Part shown: one piece after another, positions 9,810 to 18,134 of the stretch
How positions within the stretch are numbered: position 1 is the stretch's first letter
How the letters are laid out: every line of letters starts with the position of its first letter
Notes under the pieces: model-generated
Databases searched by the model: none
What the model was told of the DNA's origin: nothing
The model's input: the letters and a program-made list of their open reading frames with translations, nothing else
Made by a program: the position numbers and the translations under genes
Origin: Neorhodopirellula pilleata
GTDB taxonomy: Bacteria; Planctomycetota; Planctomycetia; Pirellulales; Pirellulaceae
Assembly: GCF_007859915.1 (NCBI RefSeq)
Contig: NZ_SJPM01000001.1
Location: 547,502-611,501, forward strand
Direction of reading: 5' to 3'
Length of the DNA: 64,000 bases

Positions 9810-11588
9810 CTACGAAGAAAAACGGAATCGGCCCCGGCCAATGGAGGCAAAGACGGCATCAGATGCTCGGTGAGCGTGGCGATGCGAGCGGCGTTGGAAA
9901 TTGCTTCGCCCGAGTCCCTCTTCTTCGATCAACGTATCGAGTTCATCCAATGATATCCCACCGTCCTCATTCGCGTCGGCCCCTGAAATCTTTGACCAAC
10001 GACGCTCGCCTACCTCGTCTTCCATCAACAGTCCATCACCATCAGAGTCCTTGGCGTCGAACGCTGCTTGCCTCGCCGAGGCGATCAGGGTATCCAGTTC
10101 GGCGATGGTTACAAGTCCATCCGCATCCGAATCACCTTCCAAGTCAGTCAGCTTTGACCACAGCCGTTCGGATACCTCGTCTTCGGAAATTGCAGCGTCT
10201 TCGTTGGTGTCAAATCGACTGACGAAGGCTTCTGCATCGCCGGCGAAAAGTCCAGCGTTGAGAATCCCACCGTGACGATGTCGGTGCTCATGTGAGTCTT
10301 GCTCATCGTCGCTCTCCTCGACCTCATCTTCGTCATCCATTTCTTCGACCGGATCGTCGGTCATAGGGTCTTCCAAGTCGGTGTCATCCGAATCGTCAAT
10401 GACACCGCCGTCATCAATTGGGTCGGTGGTGTCCCCGGCATCATCGACCTCATCAGCCGGAGTTTCCGAATCGTCAACGGCATCAACCGATTCGTCGTCC
10501 AGTTCCTCAATGGTTTCGGCGTCTTCGTCAGTAGATGACTCATCGGTGGCATCAACATCATCCACTGTCGTAACCGAGGCGAGTGTCCTTGCGTTGCCAC
10601 GATTGAGAGAATTGATAACCGTCAACGCATCCAATGCCGTGATTGAACCATCGCCGTTAACGTCACTCAGGCCGACGGTTTCAACTTCCGACAGATTCGT
10701 CAACTGGCTCGGGGACGACTGGTTGAGCTGGTTAATCACCATCAAAGCATCCAATGCCGACGTGTGGTTGTCACCATTGACATCCGTTGTATTGACGTAG
10801 TTGTAGTCAACCAACTCCGCGTACAGCCGTCCACCAAAGCGGTGCCAGCGTCCGCCGCGTCGCCAGCGACTACGAGTAAACGGATCATCATCCGTATCGC
10901 CGGGATCGTTGGCATCGTTATCGTCGTCACTGGTGTCGGTTCCCTGGTCTGTTGGGGTTTCGTCGACTGGGTCGTCCACTATGGGCGTATCGTCGACATC
11001 GGACGTTAGCGATGCATCAGCTGCTGCGTACAGCTCTTGGACGATCGCGGCATCGAAGTCGCTGAGAGTGTCGAACGATTGATTCGCTGAAACGAACGGA
11101 GCCAGCACGCTGCCGATGCCTTCGTGGTGGTCGAGTCCCAATGAGTGGCCGATTTCGTGAACGGCGACCCAAACGAGATCGAAGGCACGGTTGCCGAGCG
11201 AGTTGCCGACTTCCCACGCCTCCGACACGTCAAACTGAATGTCGCCGGCGATCCGAGCCGGATTGATGTCGTCAGGGAAATACGCCTGAGCGAGTGTGCC
11301 GGCGCGTCCGTCAATGTTGACGAAGGAAATGTCGATGGAATCGCGCAGCCCGGTTTGATCGGTCGGCGTGAAAGTGATGTCCGCAGCACTGGACCAAGCT
11401 TCAAATGCCGTCTCAATGGCGGCATTGGTTTCAGCTTGTGACAGGGAGCTAGGCGATCCGTTGATGGTGTAGGTCAGCTCAGCGCTGCCCAATCCAGGAC
11501 CATCCCAACCAAAACTGGCCGCAAGAACGCGTCGAGCTTCGAGGGGCTGAAAAGAGAGTCGGCGACGTTTCTTGGAACGGAATTTCAT
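9810..11588 (-). CDS. Matrixin-type metalloprotease with LEPR-like N-terminus, dockerin and EF-hand repeats
   Basis: 592 residues. The N-terminus, basic then LSFQPLEARRVLAA, matches the LEPR-xLL element that planctomycete cell-surface proteins carry in place of an ordinary signal peptide. The catalytic domain (residues about 25-190) contains HEIGHSLGLDHHEG at residue 144, the HExxHxxGxxH motif of M10 matrixins. Two dockerin-like calcium loops follow (DVNGDNHTSALDAL and DVNGDGSITALDAL), then an acidic Asp/Glu-rich linker (about 345-445) and EF-hand loops (DTNEDAAISEDE, DSDADGLVTIAE, DSDGDGLLMEDE, DANEDGGISLDE). A calcium-stabilised, surface-attached protease is the likely product. Gene order suggests its own transcript, with a palindrome (11630-11686) between it and the next gene. 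Confidence 0.85.
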   Translation of the reverse strand: MKFRSKKRRRLSFQPLEARRVLAASFGWDGPGLGSAELTYTINGSPSSLSQAETNAAIETAFEAWSSAADITFTPTDQTGLRDSIDISFVNIDGRAGTLAQAYFPDDINPARIAGDIQFDVSEAWEVGNSLGNRAFDLVWVAVHEIGHSLGLDHHEGIGSVLAPFVSANQSFDTLSDFDAAIVQELYAAADASLTSDVDDTPIVDDPVDETPTDQGTDTSDDDNDANDPGDTDDDPFTRSRWRRGGRWHRFGGRLYAELVDYNYVNTTDVNGDNHTSALDALMVINQLNQSSPSQLTNLSEVETVGLSDVNGDGSITALDALTVINSLNRGNARTLASVTTVDDVDATDESSTDEDAETIEELDDESVDAVDDSETPADEVDDAGDTTDPIDDGGVIDDSDDTDLEDPMTDDPVEEMDDEDEVEESDDEQDSHEHRHRHGGILNAGLFAGDAEAFVSRFDTNEDAAISEDEVSERLWSKLTDLEGDSDADGLVTIAELDTLIASARQAAFDAKDSDGDGLLMEDEVGERRWSKISGADANEDGGISLDELDTLIEEEGLGRSNFQRRSHRHAHRASDAVFASIGRGRFRFSS

Positions 11589-11629
11589 AGTTTTGGTTTC
11601 GCTTGCAGGAATGTTTTGGGGCGGCGTGT

Positions 11630-11686
11630 CGTAGTGGACGAGGCAACGAGTCCTTCCGTTCGGGACTCGTTGCCTCGTCCACTACG
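11630..11686. repeat. Perfect 24-bp inverted repeat of the GTAGTGGACGAGG family
   Basis: Arms at 11630-11653 and 11663-11686 are exact reverse complements around a 9-base loop. The arm core is GTAGTGGACGAGGCAACGAG. Diverged relatives occur at 17233-17289 and as half sites near 3345 and 9045. It lies between two minus-strand genes and lacks a T-run, so it reads as a REP-like element, though it could slow transcription. Confidence 0.8.
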
Positions 11687-11705
11687 TCAAACTAAACGGC
11701 TTCCG

Positions 11706-12179
11706 TTACTCAAACGGGTAGGTTTCACGAACCGTGGACGCCAACATCACGCCGCTTTCGTTGCCGCTAAGCTCGCCTTCGAGTTCAGCCGCACGCTTCG
11801 CCTTCAAAGCCGCGATCCGGTCCGCTCGTTTCACGCGTTTGGCTTCCGCACGAGCCAAACGCATCGCTTGAATGCTCTGCTGTTGCTCATAGCGGGCGAC
11901 GGCCGCTTGCTGCATCTGCTGTTGCCGCATCGCGATCAACTGACGCTGCTGGGCCAACGATTGCTGTTGATACGCAAGTTGCCGTTGCGACGCAAAATTG
12001 TTTGAAGAACTCGCAAACGAGTTCAGTGGGGTGAACGATCCAGTCGCCAGAGACGTATCGCCGGGGCTGCCACCTCCGCGTCCACCGCGTGAGCATTGGG
12101 CCTGAGCATCTTCGGCCGCAACCAGCGTTAGGGCTGCGAAAGCCGCAAGCATTGAGATTCGTTTGATGTTCGATGACAT
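11706..12179 (-). CDS. Small secreted Gln/Arg/Ala-rich protein of unknown function
   Basis: 157 residues. A signal peptide (ISMLAAFAALTLVAAEDAQA) is followed by a Gly-rich piece with one Cys (CSRGGRGGG) and a long helix-prone region rich in Gln (QQSLAQQRQLIAMRQQQMQQ) and then in Ala/Lys/Arg (RLARAEAKRVKRADRIAALK). The composition suggests an extended amphipathic helix or coiled coil outside the cytoplasm. No family is recognised. Confidence 0.72.
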   Translation of the reverse strand: MSSNIKRISMLAAFAALTLVAAEDAQAQCSRGGRGGGSPGDTSLATGSFTPLNSFASSSNNFASQRQLAYQQQSLAQQRQLIAMRQQQMQQAAVARYEQQQSIQAMRLARAEAKRVKRADRIAALKAKRAAELEGELSGNESGVMLASTVRETYPFE

Positions 12180-12375
12180 GGAAGGTGTCCCTGTGCGAAA
12201 AGAAGAGAAGTGTGAAGGGAATCACGATATTCCCCCGTAGTTGAAGGACGTTTCGCTCGCGCCGCTGTCACACTTCAGTTCGCAGTTCTCGCAATGAGTC
12301 GTGACATCCCACAACAAAACTCGTCCTTAGAAGTTGGAGGCGGCAAATCTCATCCTCATCAAACGAGTCGGAACC

Positions 12376-13128
12376 ATGGTTGCTTTCAATGAATCCAACG
12401 TCGGTCAGCCAACCGGCGCACAGCTTTTTCGCGGCCAGTCACGCGGCAATTTCGACTTGGTCGACCGTGAGGTCATCGGCATCCTGGGGGCTGATTGCCC
12501 GCTCGGCGAGCAGATTGTCGCAATTTCACTGCGTTGTGGCTACGAAGTTCAAGCGTTGACTCAGGGAGAACTCGGCAGTTCGCCCGACAAAGACCTTCGA
12601 GTCTTGGCCAGCAAAACGTTTGACGCTCGTCATATCCAAACGGTCGTCCGAGGCAGCACCTGTGTGATCAACCTTTGCAACGTCAGTCACCCGCATTCGG
12701 ATCCACAACACCCCAGCAGCGAGTCAATCACTCGAAACGCTTTGGCGTCGATGAAGAACGCTCGTTCGGGTCGCTATCTCTGCGTGACTCACCAAAGCGT
12801 TCGCTCGCCCGGTGACGCTCGTTTCATCTCTCACGGTTTTGGATCTCGATACCTTTGGCCGTTGACTCATCGCGGGCGTTATCATGATTTGCAAAAGGAA
12901 GCCGATCTGCTCGCTCGATCAAGCATGGACTGGACGCTAGTTCGATGCCCGACGATCAAGACTGTCGCAAGCTTTGGCACCATCAGCGTCGATCGTCATC
13001 GACCGACCGGTAAATTCGTTTCACGCGATCGACTAGCGAGGTACCTCGTGCATCTCAAAGACAGCGAGTTGTACAGGCGAGAGGCAATGTTTGTCGCAAG
13101 TCAATCGCCACAGGTTCGGTACGCATGA
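12376..13128 (+). CDS. NAD(P)-binding SDR/NmrA-like protein
   Basis: 250 residues from the ATG at 12376; the open frame extends to a TTG at 12334 but that start is less likely. Near the N-terminus VIGILGADCPLGEQIV is a variant of the glycine motif of atypical short-chain dehydrogenases (GxxGxxG), here GADCPLG with the first Gly pattern weakened. SSMDWTLVRCPTIK is the usual segment before the end of NmrA-like/extended SDR folds. No Tyr-x-x-x-Lys catalytic pair is obvious, so a regulatory or substrate-binding role is as likely as catalysis. Confidence 0.6.
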   Translation: MVAFNESNVGQPTGAQLFRGQSRGNFDLVDREVIGILGADCPLGEQIVAISLRCGYEVQALTQGELGSSPDKDLRVLASKTFDARHIQTVVRGSTCVINLCNVSHPHSDPQHPSSESITRNALASMKNARSGRYLCVTHQSVRSPGDARFISHGFGSRYLWPLTHRGRYHDLQKEADLLARSSMDWTLVRCPTIKTVASFGTISVDRHRPTGKFVSRDRLARYLVHLKDSELYRREAMFVASQSPQVRYA

Positions 13129-13443
13129 CACGGTCAGAAAGCCGAAACGAAGACGACTTGCTTTCGCAATAGGTTGCGAGGTCACTCCGGCGTTACGGGT
13201 ACCCAACTATTTCGGTCGTCGACGTTGGTGACCGAAAGGTTTAGCTATCCGGTTCGACTGAAAACGCCGACGACCGCGCACTACTCGTGGCCATTGCCCG
13301 CACTGTACCGGGAGTCGCAAGTGTTACATTCATATGAGCAACGTCGAGCTGGGGGTCGTTGTATAGAATGCAGGCTGCATAAAGAAAGTTGACAGGAATG
13401 CAGGGCAAGTTGACGCAGCGACGCGATAGAGGAATACGAAAAG
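13129..13443. other. Intergenic stretch with no gene seen
   Basis: I find no convincing coding frame here: the open frames have no recognisable family and lack plausible ribosome sites. It separates the SDR-like gene from the convergent 57-residue gene and its terminator. Confidence 0.5.
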
Positions 13444-13472
13444 CGGCTGCATTGGATTGTCCAATGCAGCCG
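13444..13472 (-). terminator. Rho-independent terminator for the 57-residue gene
   Basis: A perfect 13-bp stem (CGGCTGCATTGGA with TCCAATGCAGCCG) around a 3-base loop. Read on the minus strand it is followed by CTTTTC and lies 28 bases past the stop of the small minus-strand gene. Confidence 0.65.
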
Positions 13473-13499
13473 TGGCGTGATTTCAGTTGTTGCGGACGA

Positions 13500-13673
13500 C
13501 TATTCTTCTTCACACTCGTAAGTTGGCGGCCAATCGTCAAGGATGCCGGGATAGGTGGACCAGTCTTCGCCCCAATCTCCCGGATGCACGAGCGGGAAAG
13601 TCATCAAACGCGAAACTTTCTGGAAAAGCGAAAAAAGCTTGTCATGAAACGGGGTGTGCGGATAAGTAACCAT
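13500..13673 (-). CDS. 57-residue conserved-looking small protein of unknown function
   Basis: An ATG-to-TAG frame of 57 codons on the minus strand, too short for usual length cut-offs. The protein starts MVTYPHTPFHDKLFSLFQKV and ends in an aromatic/acidic tail with GDWGEDWSTYPGILDDWPP followed by TYECEEE. A GGAG ribosome-like sequence lies 11 bases upstream and a strong hairpin terminator 28 bases downstream, which together make it look like a real monocistronic gene. The dense Trp/Asp/Pro content is not what a random frame gives. No family is recognised. It is divergent from the sigma-factor gene at 13700. Confidence 0.55.
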   Translation of the reverse strand: MVTYPHTPFHDKLFSLFQKVSRLMTFPLVHPGDWGEDWSTYPGILDDWPPTYECEEE

Positions 13674-13699
13674 GTAGGCACTTTCTCCGTGGAGCTATT

Positions 13700-14221
13700 T
13701 TGGACGAAACGACCCGACAAGCGACTCGACAATGGACGTTGGCCCAGCCAGCGGTCTCGGCATTTGTTGCTTCGGCGGTGCGTGACTTCCGTGATCGCGA
13801 CGATGTGCTTCAAAACGTGGCCATCGCCGTGATCGAATCTTACGAATCCTACGACGCGAATTCGCCGTTTGTCCCTTGGGCGATCGGAATCGCCAAACGA
13901 CAAGTCGGGTTGTACCTGCGACGCCGAGGCCGCGATCCGCTGGTTTTTGACGACGACGCGGTCGCTTGTCTTGCGCTCGCTTTCGACGAAGAAGCCCAAG
14001 CACGGTCAGCGGCATTTGATTTCCTCGCGGACTGCATCGGTCGGCTGGACGGTCGAGCAAGAACGCTGATTGATTTGCGATATCGTGACGACCGAAAACC
14101 GGCTGCGATCGCATCTCAGTTAGACATGACACCGAACTCGGTGGCAAAAGCGCTGCAGCGGATCCGAGATCAATTGAGAGAATGCATCCACCAAAAATCA
14201 TTCGAGGCAGACATCCAGTGA
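13700..14221 (+). CDS. Sigma-70 family RNA polymerase sigma factor (ECF-like)
   Basis: 173 residues. The start is a TTG at 13700 with GGAG five bases upstream. Region 2 is visible as VRDFRDRDDVLQNVAIAVIE, FVPWAIGIAKRQVGLYLRRR; region 4 as LIDLRYRDDRKPAAIASQLD and MTPNSVAKALQRIRDQLREC, a helix-turn-helix. It belongs with the short ECF-type factors expanded in planctomycetes. The downstream anti-sigma-like gene overlaps it by 4 bp (GTGA), which indicates a regulator pair. Its targets are unknown; the following secreted-protein genes are candidates. Confidence 0.85.
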   Translation: MDETTRQATRQWTLAQPAVSAFVASAVRDFRDRDDVLQNVAIAVIESYESYDANSPFVPWAIGIAKRQVGLYLRRRGRDPLVFDDDAVACLALAFDEEAQARSAAFDFLADCIGRLDGRARTLIDLRYRDDRKPAAIASQLDMTPNSVAKALQRIRDQLRECIHQKSFEADIQ

Positions 14222-15207
14222 GCGTTAATTACGAAGACTTGATTGACCGCTACTTCGACGATTCACTTTCGAGTGAGCAGCTGGCTCAATTGAACGAGTG
14301 GATAAAGTCGGACCCAAAGAATGCGAGGCAATTCGCGTCCCGCGCGATGCTGCATGATCGACTGCGTAGCGAATTGGCCGTCGCTGACGAGGTTGCGAAA
14401 GTCGTGCTTCCCAGCCAGTCGCAGTCAATGACACGCCGACGCTGGCCGTTTGCTCTTGCGTCGACCGCCTGTGCGGTACTGCTGGCCGTTTCGCTGCTGT
14501 GGCAAGCCGTCGATGCGCCTTCGGCGTCGGCCGCGATGACTGAATTGAATCGAATCATTGAGGCAAGCAAAATGTCCGTCGATCGCACGTTTGTGATTTC
14601 AGTTTTGGATGCAGTCGTCCCGCCAAAACATCAAGATCGTCGTTCGCCCGAACGTGGCCGCCCTCCCAAGCCTTCGCTTGAAGGCGCAGTCCTTGATGTG
14701 CGTGGACCGGATCAGTTCGTTCTGGGGCGAAAGACCGCGACGGGCGAGTGGTTCATCACGGGCAGAAACGAGACGACAAGTTGGGCAATTCGACCTGATG
14801 GGCCAGTTCGATACAGCGACGATTTGGCGGAGTTCGCCCGCGATCTTCCAGGGCATGAAGACGGATTGCCAATCAATAATCTGAGTGACGGATTGGAAGC
14901 GTTGCGGACCGCCTACGACTTGGAATTGGCCTCGGTATCGGACACTGAATCGTCTGCAAAAAACGATGGTGGGACCATTCGGCGGATGATTGCTCGCAAG
15001 AAGCCCGGTTTTCGCGGTGCCGAGCGAATTGAGATCGTCTACGACGACGCAAGCGGCCAAATCAGTGAGTTGCGATTCGATCAGATGTCATACGGTCCTC
15101 AGCAGATTTCATTGAAGATGACCGCAGTTGAAGAACAGGCATTTCCCGAAAACTACTTTGACCATTCACACCACCACGGTCCCGAACGTGTCGTGGAGTT
15201 TGAGTGA
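14218..15207 (+). CDS. Anti-sigma factor-like membrane protein
   Basis: 329 residues starting at the GTG that overlaps the sigma-factor stop. The N-terminus has the FecR/anti-sigma pattern DYFDDSLSSEQLAQLNEWIK-like (here DRYFDDSLSSEQLAQLNEWI) with MLHDRLRSEL, followed by one transmembrane helix (PFALASTACAVLLAVSLLW, about residues 80-98). The exported domain (about residues 100-329) has no known motif but ends in a His-rich tail, HSHHHGPERVVEFE. The family holds the sigma factor at the membrane until a signal arrives. The C-terminal His cluster could bind a metal, but that is speculation. Confidence 0.75.
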   Translation: MSVNYEDLIDRYFDDSLSSEQLAQLNEWIKSDPKNARQFASRAMLHDRLRSELAVADEVAKVVLPSQSQSMTRRRWPFALASTACAVLLAVSLLWQAVDAPSASAAMTELNRIIEASKMSVDRTFVISVLDAVVPPKHQDRRSPERGRPPKPSLEGAVLDVRGPDQFVLGRKTATGEWFITGRNETTSWAIRPDGPVRYSDDLAEFARDLPGHEDGLPINNLSDGLEALRTAYDLELASVSDTESSAKNDGGTIRRMIARKKPGFRGAERIEIVYDDASGQISELRFDQMSYGPQQISLKMTAVEEQAFPENYFDHSHHHGPERVVEFE

Positions 15208-15338
15208 TGGCAATGAAACCAAAACGCATTCTTCATCTAGCAGAATTCGTCACGAATTTTGATCCGAACTGGCGAGCGTCGAAAGTCTCGACGACGTCCG
15301 TTGGACCTCTTTCCCTAAAAACACGGAGGACTCCGAAA

Positions 15339-17210
15339 ATGATCACCAGGCAATTTCTGGTTCTGGCAATCGCGACACCAGCGATGCTGTTCTGCTCAAG
15401 CACGATCTTGGCACACGAAGGCCACTACCATGGTGATTCCGCAAATGCCACCGGATCGAGAACCTGGACCATCGGGGACGAAGGTGCCCATTTGCACGGC
15501 AGCTTCGTTGCAGCGACCGGCGACCAGATTCAAATTCGTTGTGACGACGACCAGCTGGTTAGCTTGAAAATCGAACGCTTGGCGGCGGCTGACCAAAAGT
15601 GGGTCACGCAACGACTTGAGACGATCAAACGACTGAATCAACAACGTCAACTACGCTTGGTGATCCAAAACACTCAAGCCAATGGCAAAACAGCAGCAGG
15701 CCAAAAAGTGACGCCAGCACCATTGATCCGCAAGCACTTTCAGCCGTTCGTCAGCACGTTGAAGCTTCGGTGGGACGACGACTTTTTCTATGTCGGTTCC
15801 AACGGAATTCCTGACCACCCGATGATGATCGGGATTCGCTCATGGCAACAACAGGTCCCGATCCCCCAGAAGTACTTTGGTGACAACGCATGGCGAATCC
15901 CTCTTAATCCGGTTCCAGCCAAAGAGCCCATGACGACGAAGAACGACTTTCTGCGTGGAGCGATCGCACTGGCAGTCAACGGTGTTCCCATTTTCAATCC
16001 GCTGAACAACCGAGGCGACGACGCGTTGCTGTTCGGCGAACTGGACGAGTACGGTGGCCACTGTGGCCGTGCCGACGACTACCACTATCACATCGCCCCC
16101 ACTCATCTCGAAAAATCAGTCGGGAAAGACCAGCCGATTGCGTACGCCTTAGACGGCTATCCGATCTTCGGATACCAAGACGAGAAGGCGAGCAATTTCG
16201 CGCCGCTCGATTCGCTCAATGGTCACAAAGACGCCGGCGGACAGTATCACTATCACGCCACAAAGACCTATCCCTATCTCAATGGCGGTTTCTATGGCGA
16301 AGTGACCGAGCGTGGTGGCCAGGTCGATCCGCAACCGCGAGCTGAACCGATTCGCCCGGACTTGCAACCGCTCCGCGATGCGAAAATCACGGACTTCACG
16401 CAGCCGAAGCCGGGCACCTATCGCCTCGTGTACGACGTTCGTGGCAAAAAGGGATCAGTTGCCTACACGCTAGCGAAAGATGGTTCAGCAACGTTCACGT
16501 TTGTTGACACTGAAGGTCGCGAGACGACCGAGAAGTACTCCGCGAATTCCGGTGGACGCCCTGGCCCGCCACCGCCACGCGATGGTGATTCGCGTCGACC
16601 TCCACCGCCCCGCGACGGTCAAAGTGGACCACCGCCGCCACCCCGCGACGGACGCCCTGGTCCTCCACCGGGATCTGGTCCTCCACCACCTCGTGGTCCC
16701 GACGGAGGTGACATGGGTCGAGTCGATCCGCCGGTCGATCTTTCCGACATGTCGCGAACGACGGTCCCTGGTTTCGAGGTCAGCAGTGCTTCGGTCAATG
16801 ACAAAAATTTTCTGTCAGTCGACTGCACTTGCGACGGTGCCGCGGAGTCACCAGAGGTCACTTGGAAAAGTGCTCCCAAGGGGACCAAGACATTCGCGGT
16901 GAGCATCTGGCACACGGCTCCAGATCAGGAAAAGTCTTACTGGCTTGTCTACAACATTCCCGTGAACGTCTCGTCGCTGAAGCAAGGCTCCAAAGACGTC
17001 GGCACTGTTGGTTTGAACGATCGAGGAAGCGGCAATTACGATCCGATGTGTTCCAAGGGTCCAGGACTGAAAAAGTATCACATCACCGTCTACGCACTCT
17101 CAAGCAAGCTGAATGTTTCTCCGCGTCAGGCGACCCGAGCGAGCTTGCAGAACGCGATGAAAAACAGCCTGCTCGGCGAGTCGACGTTCGATGTGTTGTA
17201 CGAAAGATAG
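15339..17210 (+). CDS. Secreted SHD1 / YHYH / YbhB-like multi-domain protein
   Basis: 623 residues from the ATG at 15339, which is preceded by GGAGGA and gives a signal peptide MITRQFLVLAIATPAMLFCS; the frame is open from 15204 but that leader has no signal. Domain order: SHD1-like (RTWTIGDEGAHLHGSFVAAT to about residue 90), YHYH domain with HCGRADDYHYHIAP near residue 247 and a second QYHYHATKTYPYLNGG, a Pro/Arg/Gly-rich linker (PPPPRDG repeats, about 455-510), and a C-terminal phosphatidylethanolamine-binding YbhB/YbcL domain with DCTCDGAAESPEVTW and NDRGSGNYDPMCSKGPG. YHYH proteins are exported and of unknown biochemical role. It follows the sigma/anti-sigma pair, so it may be in that regulon. 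Confidence 0.85.
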   Translation: MITRQFLVLAIATPAMLFCSSTILAHEGHYHGDSANATGSRTWTIGDEGAHLHGSFVAATGDQIQIRCDDDQLVSLKIERLAAADQKWVTQRLETIKRLNQQRQLRLVIQNTQANGKTAAGQKVTPAPLIRKHFQPFVSTLKLRWDDDFFYVGSNGIPDHPMMIGIRSWQQQVPIPQKYFGDNAWRIPLNPVPAKEPMTTKNDFLRGAIALAVNGVPIFNPLNNRGDDALLFGELDEYGGHCGRADDYHYHIAPTHLEKSVGKDQPIAYALDGYPIFGYQDEKASNFAPLDSLNGHKDAGGQYHYHATKTYPYLNGGFYGEVTERGGQVDPQPRAEPIRPDLQPLRDAKITDFTQPKPGTYRLVYDVRGKKGSVAYTLAKDGSATFTFVDTEGRETTEKYSANSGGRPGPPPPRDGDSRRPPPPRDGQSGPPPPPRDGRPGPPPGSGPPPPRGPDGGDMGRVDPPVDLSDMSRTTVPGFEVSSASVNDKNFLSVDCTCDGAAESPEVTWKSAPKGTKTFAVSIWHTAPDQEKSYWLVYNIPVNVSSLKQGSKDVGTVGLNDRGSGNYDPMCSKGPGLKKYHITVYALSSKLNVSPRQATRASLQNAMKNSLLGESTFDVLYER

Positions 17211-17232
17211 GTCGCAGGTTGCACGCGCTGCC

Positions 17233-17289
17233 GTAGTGGATCTTGCTAAAGATCCCTGAGCTTATGGATCTTTGGCAAGATCTACTATC
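17233..17289. repeat. Imperfect inverted repeat related to the GTAGTGGA family
   Basis: Arms GTAGTGGATCTTGC... (17233-17255) and ...GCAAGATCTACTAT (17266-17289) pair with small bulges. It is in the gap between the YHYH gene and the next secreted protein, with no T-run, and looks like a diverged copy of the element at 11630. Confidence 0.6.
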
Positions 17290-17316
17290 AACATTTTCAA
17301 TCCGCTGGAGTAAACA

Positions 17317-18039
17317 ATGAGAATCACCTTCCGACGCAAAGCTGGCATCCTTTTGTTCGGTGTAGCGATCGCCGCACTTGCGTCAGTGACGACGCTCGCG
17401 ATCGCACAACAACGTGGTGACCGCCGGCCGCCTCCACCACGCGGCGGTGGCGGTGCAAAACCCGAAATCGAAGACACGCAGAAACTGAACGTCTACGCGG
17501 ACAACTGGTTCTCGTTGTACATCAACGGTGAACTGATCGCCGTCGACTCGATCCGCTTCATGCCCCACAACGTGATCTCGGTCGACGTCTTTCCAAGCTA
17601 TCCCATGACGATCGCGGTCATCGCCAAGGACAACGCCGATCCTATCACTGCGATGGAATACAACAACACCCAAATCGGTGACGGCGGATTCATCCTGAAG
17701 ATGGCCGATGGAACAGTCTCGGGAACCCACTGGAAAGCAAAATCCATTTTCCACGGTCCCATCGACCGAGACACTCGCAATCCAAAAGTCAGGCGTGAAG
17801 AGATGCCGGTGAACTGGACGGCGGTCGACTTCGACGACAGCGATTGGCAGTCGGCCAAAGAGTTCGATGAACAAACCGTTGGGCCAAAACGACCTTTCTA
17901 TCAGCACGACTTTGAAGGTGCCAAGTTCATTTGGGCGGACGACCTTGAACTGGACAACACCGTCCTGTTTCGGGTGAAGGTCGATTCACCTCCGGACGGA
18001 AGCACTCCGAAACGATTCCCCATTCTCGAATCAAATTGA
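17317..18039 (+). CDS. Secreted protein of unknown function, YHYH neighbour
   Basis: 240 residues, ATG preceded by GGAG. A signal peptide (ILLFGVAIAALASVTTLAIAQ) is followed by a short Arg/Pro/Gly linker (RRPPPPRGGGGAK) like the one in the upstream YHYH protein. The mature part (about 50-240) is beta-rich with KLNVYADNWFSLYINGELIA, VISVDVFPSYPMTIAVIAKD and WTAVDFDDSDWQSAKEF, a pattern seen in galactose-binding/jelly-roll modules (the last motif in particular). Shared linker and adjacency to the YHYH gene suggest the two act together at the cell surface. Confidence 0.7.
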   Translation: MRITFRRKAGILLFGVAIAALASVTTLAIAQQRGDRRPPPPRGGGGAKPEIEDTQKLNVYADNWFSLYINGELIAVDSIRFMPHNVISVDVFPSYPMTIAVIAKDNADPITAMEYNNTQIGDGGFILKMADGTVSGTHWKAKSIFHGPIDRDTRNPKVRREEMPVNWTAVDFDDSDWQSAKEFDEQTVGPKRPFYQHDFEGAKFIWADDLELDNTVLFRVKVDSPPDGSTPKRFPILESN

Positions 18040-18134
18040 TCGTAGGCGATCTGTCTTGATCGTGGTGGACCTCGCCAGAGACTCCCCAAAGCCGAAATGA
18101 AGTTTTTCCCAAGATCCATGACTCCAAACACTCA

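Noticed and set aside
9131-10222. 363-codon plus-strand frame
   Set aside because: It runs antisense across two well-supported minus-strand genes and has no family pattern; a shadow frame in high-GC sequence.
13389-13832. 147-codon plus-strand frame
   Set aside because: Crosses the terminator hairpin, the antisense 57-residue gene and the sigma-factor start; no family signal.
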